Below, piece after piece: positions 7,298-13,051 of a stretch of 13,051 nucleotides of DNA. Numbering within the stretch: position 1 is the stretch's first letter; the number at the start of each line of letters is the position of its first letter. The notes under the pieces were generated by a model. The model did not search any database. It was given only the letters and a program-made list of their open reading frames with translations, and had not been told where the DNA came from. Origin of the DNA: Candidatus Kapaibacterium sp. (GTDB lineage Bacteria > Bacteroidota > Ignavibacteria > Kapaibacteriales > UBA2268); assembly GCA_027858275.1 (NCBI GenBank), contig JAQIDA010000016.1, positions 1 to 13,051 on the forward strand, read 5' to 3'. The translations under genes were made by a program, and so were the position numbers.

Positions 7298-9265
7298 CTA
7301 ACCAACTTGTTCCTCATCAGCGATAACTATTATTTTGTCGCCTTCAGAGAAAAATACTTGATTAGATTTAATAGGATTGACAATCACACCATAAGCAAGC
7401 ATGTGCTCTTTTTTGTTCAATGATTCCGGAGTCTTAAGTTTGTAGCCTACGGCAATTTGATTTCGCTGTCTGGCAGATTCTACAATTGTGTAGAAGTTAA
7501 CAGGTCGTCCGAGTTCAACATAATGTTCTGCGGGTTTAATGTAGATCGCAGGACCGCCTGCAGAGAACAGACTTTCAAATACAATCCTTAATTCACGATT
7601 TTCCGAAATCTGTGAAAGCATCAAACTGTCGAGTTTCACACTGACTATAAAGTCATCCGTATGAGTAATTTCGGCGAGTTTTCTGTTACGATCATCCAAC
7701 ATTTCGCTGACAATTGAGAAGTCGTGATCGTGCAGATCAGAAATATTACGAAGATGCAACAGAGTATTTAATGTTTTAGCATCAGTGGACTGGATATCAG
7801 TTGAGCTTTCAGTCTGGCTGAGTACAATAATATGATCATATTCAGAAATATTGAGATCGTCCAATATACTGCGACTGGTTGTATCTCCATACCAATATGA
7901 GACAGTTTGGTGAGACAGATCAGCGCATTTATCAAATAGATCCGTTTCAGAAACAGGATCATCCGATACAACCGTTATTTTCGATCCCGGCCAAACATAA
8001 TTATCCAATTCATTGATAATCAACGGGGCTCTTCTGTTCCAACCAAGAATCAGAGTGCGTTCTGCCTGAGGGGATTTATACTTCGGAGCCATTCTTATAG
8101 CTTCCCCGTCAATACCGTAATCAGTTTTATGGGATAATTTAACCGTATCATCATCTTCAGATATAGCAATTAATTGATCCCCTGCTTGGAATTTAGTAGT
8201 CATCGGAGGTTTAATCATCATTGTACCGTCAGATTTTCTGATGCCGATTACTACAGAATTTTCGTAAGCGAACAGTACTTCAATAAATGCCTTACCGATC
8301 AACGTATCCTCTTTCTGGAAATATATCTCATCGCCCGCAAAGTCCAAAAGCTCAGTGAAAACTACTGACAGTCCCGGTTGACGGCATGTCTGCGCCGTTA
8401 TTCGTGAAATCAGATAATCGAACACAACCAGCTGAACTTCATCTTTACCCGCAATTTCAGCAATCGGAACATTTTTCGGATCTCGAACTTCAGCCACAAT
8501 ATGGAATTTATGTGGAAGCGGTTTGCGATTAGGATTATTAGTTATAGCAAGAATTGTTTTAATAACATTTGAATCCGGGTCTCCGGTTTCAGGAGCCAGA
8601 ACAATAATTGAACGAGCTTCATTAATATTAACAATTTCTAAATCTTGGATATCAATGGGATTACCGGTTCTGCAGATGACCCGTGTATTTTTTGTGTCAA
8701 GAACTTTAGAGCGTATTGCGTCCTCCATAGCGACCTTGTCCATATCGGCAAGAATAGCAATACACATTTTGTTTTGGTTTTCGTTGGCAGTTACAAGTTC
8801 TTTAATGATTTCAAATACTTGGAATGACCATCCCAATATAACAGTATGATCATGTTCTACAACGAAAGATATTCCTTTTCGCAGATTGTTCATTTTACGA
8901 ACTACACCGCTGTTGATGATCGATATTAAAATACTGACCATGATAATACCACCTACGGTAGCAGCAAACATCAAGGCAAGGAAACCTGCGCTGACAGGAT
9001 CTTCCGCCACTACTCCGCCGTCCAAAGCACGAAGAACAGTTATTCGGAAAACATCCCAATAGCCGATACTGTCCTTAGGATCAAGCCCCGGAACAACAAC
9101 GGTTTGCGGATCGGGAATTACTCCGGTGATGTATGCAAGAAGAGCGATGGTTAAGGTAATCGTTAACGCACCGAACATCAGCAGTAAAATTGGCGCAATA
9201 GTTCCTTTTGACATGAGGTTATCAAATTTATAGCGCAGATACTTGAATAAGGATACTTTTTTCAT
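7298..9265 (-). CDS. CASTOR/POLLUX-type ion channel with two RCK regions
   Basis: This 655-residue inner-membrane protein is probably a cation channel with a cytosolic gating ring. Two membrane segments (about 23-48 and 92-118) flank a pore loop with RITVLRALDGGVVAEDP (74-90), which lacks the TVGYG filter of potassium channels. A Rossmann-like RCK region begins at HDHTVILGWSFQVFEIIKEL (138-157), matching the plant CASTOR/POLLUX motif (HTLILGWSDK). NNLRKGISFVVEHDH just before it is also typical. The middle (about 300-400) corresponds to the Castor/POLLUX middle domain. A second RCK region starts at ERTLILGWNRRAPLIINEL (402-420). The C-terminus ends in a TrkA-C-like strand set (GDKIIVIADEE). 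Plant relatives conduct Ca2+ or K+ in the nuclear envelope, and bacterial roles are poorly known. No Shine-Dalgarno is visible. A promoter candidate and a terminator bracket it as a single-gene unit. Confidence 0.9.
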   Translation of the reverse strand: MKKVSLFKYLRYKFDNLMSKGTIAPILLLMFGALTITLTIALLAYITGVIPDPQTVVVPGLDPKDSIGYWDVFRITVLRALDGGVVAEDPVSAGFLALMFAATVGGIIMVSILISIINSGVVRKMNNLRKGISFVVEHDHTVILGWSFQVFEIIKELVTANENQNKMCIAILADMDKVAMEDAIRSKVLDTKNTRVICRTGNPIDIQDLEIVNINEARSIIVLAPETGDPDSNVIKTILAITNNPNRKPLPHKFHIVAEVRDPKNVPIAEIAGKDEVQLVVFDYLISRITAQTCRQPGLSVVFTELLDFAGDEIYFQKEDTLIGKAFIEVLFAYENSVVIGIRKSDGTMMIKPPMTTKFQAGDQLIAISEDDDTVKLSHKTDYGIDGEAIRMAPKYKSPQAERTLILGWNRRAPLIINELDNYVWPGSKITVVSDDPVSETDLFDKCADLSHQTVSYWYGDTTSRSILDDLNISEYDHIIVLSQTESSTDIQSTDAKTLNTLLHLRNISDLHDHDFSIVSEMLDDRNRKLAEITHTDDFIVSVKLDSLMLSQISENRELRIVFESLFSAGGPAIYIKPAEHYVELGRPVNFYTIVESARQRNQIAVGYKLKTPESLNKKEHMLAYGVIVNPIKSNQVFFSEGDKIIVIADEEQVG

Positions 9266-9326
9266 AGCTTAATAATCGTTTGTTGCCAATAATCAACTTA
9301 ATGTCCATGATACAACAGACATTCTA

Positions 9327-9357
9327 CAAATATAAACCATACTTGTTATAAATGAAA
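9327..9357 (-). promoter_or_regulatory. candidate Bacteroidota-type promoter of the channel gene
   Basis: On the minus strand, TATATTTG (complement of 9327-9334) matches the TAnnTTTG -7 consensus exactly. TTTC (complement of 9354-9357) sits 19 bases upstream, one base off the TTTG -33 element. The implied start site near 9320 gives a leader of about 55 bases. The match is by eye and may be chance in AT-rich DNA. Confidence 0.4.
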
Positions 9358-9437
9358 CCAATACCAAAGAAATTTGCGTTTATTAACAAAGATTAATATA
9401 AATCAAGCTTTTGATGGGCTGTTTTGTAGGAATTGTA

Positions 9438-10235
9438 CTATGGAATATAAATTCTTTTGCGAACAAACCTAGTTTTGCCGATTCTTATCTCCGCAATGTA
9501 GTCTCCCGAAGGTTGAAGTTTGCCGTCATCATCTCGACCGTTCCATCTGAATTTGTGATGTCCCGGAGGTCTTTTACCTTTGAAAACAGTAGCGATGACT
9601 TTTGCCTGTACGGAATAGATTACAATCTCTACTTCATCAGCATAATTCAAATCGAATGAAAGATTGGGAGATAAATCTTCAGCCAAACCGATTGCCTGCA
9701 AAACAGATTGTATGCTCACGACAGGATTTGGATTATATGTTGTCATTCCCGGAACATGGAACGATTCAGCTATCATAATGTGGCGTTGCACTCTCTCGAT
9801 ATCTGAGGCAAGGAAGAAATTGCTCGGCAGTTCAAGGTTTTTCATAGCAGCTTGCCATGGGGTCAATGTAGCAATTCTGTTCAGAATATTCCACTCATTC
9901 GCGAACAGCTTCAAATCATTCATCAATCTGACAGATGTCGGGATGCGTACTTGAAGCGCGAAATAATATGCGCTGTCTTGAGCCGGCAAAAATTTATGAC
10001 CGACATTGCCCGGCAGATTAGACCCGTCTTCGTTTAGGGAAGCATCTTCTTTTTCCTGTTTGCCAAAAGGTTTGAAAGCAGGGAAGGGGTTTTCTTTTTT
10101 GAGGATTACTGATTGCTCAGTTTTATTCTTTTTTTGCCCTGAATCAGCGAAAACAATTGTTGAAGCCAATAAACTGAGAGAAACCGTCAATAAAATGAAA
10201 AAAATGAATTGCCCGAAATATTTGATAGATTTCAT
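9438..10235 (-). CDS. secreted protein with C-terminal FlgD-like Ig domain
   Basis: This 265-residue exported protein starts with a signal peptide (residues 1-30; hydrophobic IFFILLTVSLSLLASTIVFA), followed by a Lys/Glu-rich linker. The middle (about 85-185) is unrecognised and mostly helical in look, with Trp117 and Trp127. The C-terminus (about 190-265) is a FlgD-Ig-like domain: LSFDLNYADEVEIVIYSVQ, then GHHKFRWNGRDDDGKLQPSGDYIAEI and a basic end RKRIYIP. Such domains end many secreted proteins of the FCB group and resemble type IX sorting domains, so cell-surface delivery is possible but unproven. The start at 10235 is chosen because the signal peptide begins there. Upstream in-frame starts (ATG 10298, TTG 10313) would add up to 26 residues before it. 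It lies alone downstream of the rpsA terminator. Confidence 0.72.
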   Translation of the reverse strand: MKSIKYFGQFIFFILLTVSLSLLASTIVFADSGQKKNKTEQSVILKKENPFPAFKPFGKQEKEDASLNEDGSNLPGNVGHKFLPAQDSAYYFALQVRIPTSVRLMNDLKLFANEWNILNRIATLTPWQAAMKNLELPSNFFLASDIERVQRHIMIAESFHVPGMTTYNPNPVVSIQSVLQAIGLAEDLSPNLSFDLNYADEVEIVIYSVQAKVIATVFKGKRPPGHHKFRWNGRDDDGKLQPSGDYIAEIRIGKTRFVRKRIYIP

Positions 10236-10337
10236 GACAGGAGCAGATAACACGTCATATTGGCTCCGAGAAATAATTGCATTTGAAGATGCTGTCATAA
10301 TAATATTTATCAATTAAATTTTAACAAATGATAGTAT

Positions 10338-10369
10338 AAAAAAACCGACGGCTGTTTCTGCCGTCGGTT
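10338..10369 (-). terminator. intrinsic terminator downstream of rpsA
   Basis: A 10-bp perfect GC-rich stem (AACCGACGGC 10343-10352 with GCCGTCGGTT 10360-10369, 7-base loop) is followed on the minus strand by seven Ts (complement of 10338-10344). It lies about 50 bases after the rpsA stop and separates rpsA from the FlgD-Ig gene. Confidence 0.92.
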
Positions 10370-10381
10370 ATTATATACGAG

Positions 10382-10420
10382 TTAGCACTGATATTATTAT
10401 CAGTAATTGCTAATATCAGT
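10382..10420. repeat. nested inverted repeats at the rpsA 3' end
   Basis: Three overlapping pairings exist in this AT-rich stretch between the rpsA stop and its terminator. ACTGATA pairs with TATCAGT across a 4-base loop (10387-10404). ACTGATATTA (10387-10396) pairs with TAATATCAGT (10411-10420). TTAGC (10382-10386) pairs with GCTAA (10409-10413). The first two are mutually exclusive, so the RNA could adopt alternative folds. No function is known. Confidence 0.55.
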
Positions 10421-12021
10421 TATTCATCAATATCTTTAAGTTTGTTCAATGCTGAGTCGTTGAGCAAGTCACCAATTGAGAAAGAGCTGTTGCCTGTTGC
10501 AGCATTCTTCGGATCGATTTTGGCAGATCTGTCTTCTTTGCCGCCTCTTCCGCGTCCTCCCTCGCGTCTGCCGCCGCCTTTTCCGCCTTCACGACGAGGA
10601 GGTCTGGTTGCAGCTGCTTTAGCCATTTGTTCTTCAGTCAATTTCGGAGCTAAGATCAATGATTCTTCTTCAGGATTAATATCCGCGATTAGAATATCAA
10701 CTTTGTCGCCGGTCTGGTAAGGAATCTTGTTGTCATCAAGAACAGGACGCATTTTGCTGCGAGGCATAAATCCGTCGATTTCTTCATTCAGACTCAAGAT
10801 AGCACCTTGCGGAATAACTTGCAAAATAGTAGCGTTAAATTCTGCGCCTAAAGGATATTTTTCAGCTAAGCCCGGCCAAGGATTTTCAGTAGTTCTCTTC
10901 AGGCTGAGAGCAGCTGTTCTTTTTTCGTCAGAAACTGAAAGAATTTCGACTGTGATTTCACTGTTTGTCTGAAGGACATCAGAAGGTTTTTTCACTCTTT
11001 TTGTCCAAGACAATTCAGCTGATCTGAGCAATCCGTCAACTCCTGGTTTCAATTCAATATAAGCGCCAAAATCAGTAAGTCTGCGAACAATACCTTTTTG
11101 ATGTGAACCGACGGCGAATTCTTGTTCAGCGCCTTTCCAAGGTGATTCTTCGAGTTCTTTTCTGCTTAGAGCTATTCTGTTTTTTTCTTTGTCTATGTCG
11201 ATGATAACAGCTTCGATTTTATCGCCTTTTTTGAACAACTTGTTCGGATCGGCAACGTGAACCTGTGACAAACGAGATATGTGTATAAGACCTTCAACAC
11301 CGTGAAATTCGACAAATACGCCGAATGATGCTACTGAAGACACAGTTCCTTCGATTTTATCTTCAACATTGATTTCGCCCCATACTTTATTGAGTAATAA
11401 AGATTTACGGCTTACGATAATGGCTTTTCTGCCTTCATCGAATTCCTGATATTCATGAATCAATACATCAAACTTTTGACCTACTGCTTCTTGCATTTTA
11501 TTTTCGCCGGGAGATCGTTTCAATGTATAATGAGATGTGGGTAAGAACATTGGAAGCTCTTCGTAAACCACTCTTAAACCACCGCGGATTCTGCTTTTGA
11601 CTTCAACTTCTATAGTCTGATCTGTTCCGACAAACTCTTTCAATTTAGCAAAGAGTTCTTCAAAATGTTGCTGTCTCATTTTTCTTGCTTCAGCTTTTTC
11701 AGCTTTAGCGGATTCATCAGCCTTTCTCTGTTCTTCAGTTTCAGCAGACACAACCGGAGCAGGCGCAGGAGTCGGAGGAGTATCTAATTTTAATACAGTT
11801 CCGACAGCGGGACCGTCTAAGTTGCTTGTCGTCGCGATTTCAGGTGTGCTTTCAGAAGAAGCTTCGACCTCAGTTGCGTCATTGACTGTTTCAACTTTTA
11901 CTTCTTCAGTGGTTTCAACATTTACTTCTTCAGTCGTTTCCGCTACAGTATCATTTGTTTGTTCTGCCTGAGCTTCGTTGTTTTCCGCTTCAGGAGTAAT
12001 GTTAGTTTCTTCGTTGATCAT
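10420..12021 (-). CDS. rpsA: 30S ribosomal protein S1
   Basis: This 533-residue protein helps mRNA bind the small ribosomal subunit. An acidic, Glu/Thr-rich N-terminal extension fills residues 1-110. Four S1 (OB-fold) repeats follow: a degenerate one at about 136-206 (IEVEVKSRIRGGLRVVYEELPMFLP), then 220-288 (EGTVSSVASFGVFVEF, GLIHISRLS), 305-376 (KGIVRRLTDFGAYIEL, GLLRSAELS) and 392-460 (NATILQVIPQGAILSL, DGFMPRSKM). The tail has an Arg/Gly cluster (472-498; PPRREGGKGGG, GRGRGG) and ends SFSIGDLLN...LNKLKDIDE. Escherichia coli S1 has six repeats and no such extensions, and shorter versions are common elsewhere. The ATG at 12021 is chosen; TTG 12033 would add four residues. Ribosome site is weak. 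It is monocistronic, with its own terminator. Confidence 0.92.
   Translation of the reverse strand: MINEETNITPEAENNEAQAEQTNDTVAETTEEVNVETTEEVKVETVNDATEVEASSESTPEIATTSNLDGPAVGTVLKLDTPPTPAPAPVVSAETEEQRKADESAKAEKAEARKMRQQHFEELFAKLKEFVGTDQTIEVEVKSRIRGGLRVVYEELPMFLPTSHYTLKRSPGENKMQEAVGQKFDVLIHEYQEFDEGRKAIIVSRKSLLLNKVWGEINVEDKIEGTVSSVASFGVFVEFHGVEGLIHISRLSQVHVADPNKLFKKGDKIEAVIIDIDKEKNRIALSRKELEESPWKGAEQEFAVGSHQKGIVRRLTDFGAYIELKPGVDGLLRSAELSWTKRVKKPSDVLQTNSEITVEILSVSDEKRTAALSLKRTTENPWPGLAEKYPLGAEFNATILQVIPQGAILSLNEEIDGFMPRSKMRPVLDDNKIPYQTGDKVDILIADINPEEESLILAPKLTEEQMAKAAATRPPRREGGKGGGRREGGRGRGGKEDRSAKIDPKNAATGNSSFSIGDLLNDSALNKLKDIDE
11888..11940 (-). repeat. 24-bp tandem repeat in the rpsA acidic extension
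   Basis: Two 24-base units (11888-11911 and 11912-11935) differ at 2 positions, and a third partial copy begins at 11936. They encode the repeated residues VETTEEVN / VETTEEVK. The period is a multiple of three, so copy-number change would alter the extension's length without a frameshift. Confidence 0.7.
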
Positions 12022-12136
12022 AAGGCACACCAATTATTTAGGTTTAACTCGATTTCCGTCAATCACGATATCTACGGAAACACTATTTTTAATTACGTTT
12101 ATTCGGCTCAATTTTTCTTGCATTTAGACCGAATCA

Positions 12137-12144
12137 CAAATTTA
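12137..12144 (-). promoter_or_regulatory. candidate -7 promoter element for rpsA
   Basis: The minus strand reads TAAATTTG here (complement of 12137-12144), an exact TAnnTTTG match about 116 bases before the rpsA start. No TTTG is visible at the expected distance upstream, so support is weak. Confidence 0.28.
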
Positions 12145-12377
12145 CATAATAATTTTGATATTATATATCATTTATTTGAAATAAACATAATTTTTTTTCG
12201 GCGTAAAAATGACAACACAGACTCTTGAGCAAAATAAGTGCTTATACTGTTGACGTTACAAGTGCTTCCGGTGGTTCACAAATGTCCTCAGTCGAGCTAA
12301 TTCGCTATAAAAATTGAATTTGAAAACATTGATCAATTCTTCATTTTTCTGCCAAATTCTCTGTGCTGAAAATAGTA

Positions 12378-12406
12378 TTCAATAATAATCAGAAATTATT
12401 ATTGAA
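12378..12406. repeat. perfect 12-bp inverted repeat with 5-base loop
   Basis: TTCAATAATAAT (12378-12389) is the exact complement of ATTATTATTGAA (12395-12406), with loop CAGAA. All but two of its pairs are A-T and no T run follows, so it is not a standard terminator. A dimeric-protein operator or an RNA hairpin in the rpsF leader are the likeliest readings. Confidence 0.65.
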
Positions 12407-12576
12407 ACCGTCTAAATAAATTCCGGGTACATACGTATAAGCGATTTCTCGAATCAAAGGTTTATTCTTTATGAGTATTCTGAATCAAAAAGCAATTATA
12501 AATATTATTTTGAAATAACAGGAATAATGCTTTGCTAATTCAGAAATAATACATAAATTTTTAGTTCTTTGAAAAT

Positions 12577-12615
12577 AACGCCTCTTATTAATTCAGTGAA
12601 AGTAAGAGGACGGTT
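12577..12615 (+). promoter_or_regulatory. hairpin before rpsF, candidate S6:S18 leader
   Basis: CCTCTTA (12581-12587) pairs with TAAGAGG (12603-12609) across a 15-base loop. AAC (12577-12579) can pair with GTT (12613-12615) below an internal loop of G opposite ACG. The hairpin ends 13 bases before the rpsF Shine-Dalgarno. Many bacteria carry a leader here that binds the S6:S18 complex and represses the operon. The fold seen is compatible with that idea, but I cannot show the conserved CCG-containing site of the known motif. Confidence 0.4.
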
Positions 12616-12628
12616 CTAAAAAAACGAT

Positions 12629-12633
12629 AGGAG
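12629..12633 (+). promoter_or_regulatory. strong Shine-Dalgarno of rpsF
   Basis: AGGAG lies 6 bases before the rpsF ATG at 12640, and a GAGAG stretch continues the purine tract. It is the strongest ribosome site in the window and fixes the rpsF start. Confidence 0.8.
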
Positions 12634-12639
12634 AGAGTA

Positions 12640-13051
12640 ATGAGTGTTCGTCGTATATATGAAACGACATTTATTGTTAAAGCAGCTCTCGAAGACTCTG
12701 ATATTGAAGCTGTTATCTCGAAAGTTTCGGGGTATATAACAAATCATGGCGGAAATGTTCAAGATACCGAACGTTGGGGTCGTCGTAGACTCGCGTATCC
12801 GATTAATAAAAAATATAACGGATATTACGTTCATTTGGTATATGAAACAAGTTCCGACAGTATCCCTGTGCTTGAACGATTTCTCGTTCTCGAAGATACA
12901 GTTTTACGCAGTCTGACTTTGATTCTTCCTGACAAACTTCGTGAATACAGACACGAAATGGGTCTGGAGCAAGGCGGCTATAATAAAGCCACTTTCGCAA
13001 ACGCTGTCAGAGACGATAAAGGCAAACCGGAAGCAAAACCCAAAAAGGACG
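12640..13051 (+). CDS. rpsF: 30S ribosomal protein S6 (partial, 3' end outside window)
   Basis: The reading frame opens at ATG 12640 and stays open to the window end (137 full codons). It encodes S6, a primary-binding partner of S18 on the platform of the 30S subunit. Family features are the first strand RRIYETTFIVKA, the segment GGNVQDTERWGRRRLAYPINKKYNGYYVHLVYE, and VLRSLTLILPD. The W-G-R-R-R-L-AYPI motif is diagnostic. The C-terminus has begun a charged tail (KPEAKPKKD), as is common in S6, and is already longer than the folded domain of about 100 residues. In most bacteria rpsF is followed by ssb, rpsR and rplI, which would lie just beyond the edge. Confidence 0.95.
   Translation, partial: MSVRRIYETTFIVKAALEDSDIEAVISKVSGYITNHGGNVQDTERWGRRRLAYPINKKYNGYYVHLVYETSSDSIPVLERFLVLEDTVLRSLTLILPDKLREYRHEMGLEQGGYNKATFANAVRDDKGKPEAKPKKD

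Larger units (their letters stand above)
12022..12639. other. 618-bp divergent intergenic region between rpsA and rpsF
   Basis: This long AT-rich gap separates two diverging ribosomal protein genes. I see no credible protein gene. It contains a -7-like element toward rpsA (12137-12144), a direct repeat AAGTGCTT (12236-12243 and 12260-12267), a perfect 12-bp inverted repeat (12378-12406), and a hairpin just before the rpsF ribosome site (12577-12615). The leaders of both genes must lie here and are long for simple promoters, so post-transcriptional control or an unseen small RNA is possible. Confidence 0.5.

Noticed and set aside
9411..9659. Plus-strand open frame at the 3' end of the FlgD-Ig gene
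   Set aside because: It is antisense to the conserved FlgD-Ig domain, so it is a shadow frame.
12207..12251. Possible 14-codon small gene in the rpsA-rpsF gap
   Set aside because: It has no Shine-Dalgarno and is too short to support without conservation data.
12236..12267. AAGTGCTT direct repeats 24 bases apart as a regulator binding site or CRISPR-like unit
   Set aside because: Only two 8-base copies exist, which is within chance expectation for a gap of this length.

Overview
The window is an ordinary-looking stretch of bacterial chromosome, AT-rich (around 40% GC by eye), and it most resembles the Bacteroidota/Chlorobi (FCB) group. This is an inference from several traits: lipoproteins with an S-C lipobox followed by acidic residues, an IPT/TIG plus FN3-like surface lipoprotein, a FlgD-Ig-type C-terminal domain, an actin-fold (PilM/DUF3822-like) gene abutting rsmD, and two upstream elements of the TAnnTTTG type. 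Clear Shine-Dalgarno sequences before several genes (GGAG, AAGGGA, AGGAG) fit a deep branch such as Ignavibacteria/Kapabacteria/Chlorobi better than typical Bacteroidia. I cannot name a species.

Layout, left to right. Positions 120-1391 hold a GT-B glycosyltransferase. Positions 1681-3935 hold a same-strand cassette of three exported proteins: an IPT/FN3 lipoprotein, then two paralogues (one secreted, one a lipoprotein) that share a ~90-residue C-terminal domain with an identical last 11 residues. A strong bidirectional terminator (3961-3996) closes the cassette, and just beyond it lies a 99-bp inverted-repeat element of the dispersed-repeat type (4006-4104). On the minus strand, rfbA/rmlA (glucose-1-phosphate thymidylyltransferase) is translationally coupled to an SSAT-like GNAT acetyltransferase. 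Going right, an actin-fold protein and rsmD (16S rRNA m2G966 methyltransferase) overlap by one base on the plus strand.

The second half is mostly minus strand: a 655-residue CASTOR/POLLUX-type ion channel with two RCK regions, a secreted protein ending in a FlgD-like Ig domain, and ribosomal protein S1 (rpsA) with four S1 repeats, an acidic N-terminal extension and an RGG-rich tail. After a 618-bp divergent intergenic region, rpsF (ribosomal protein S6) starts on the plus strand and runs off the window; a hairpin just before its ribosome binding site is a candidate S6:S18 autoregulatory leader.

Functionally the window mixes translation genes (rpsA, rpsF, rsmD) with envelope and surface functions (glycosyltransferase, rfbA, lipoproteins, FlgD-Ig protein, ion channel). 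No phage, transposase, CRISPR array, tRNA or rRNA was seen. The least explained items are the paired paralogues, the bacterial CASTOR/POLLUX homologue, the inverted-repeat element, and the structured regions flanking rpsA and rpsF.
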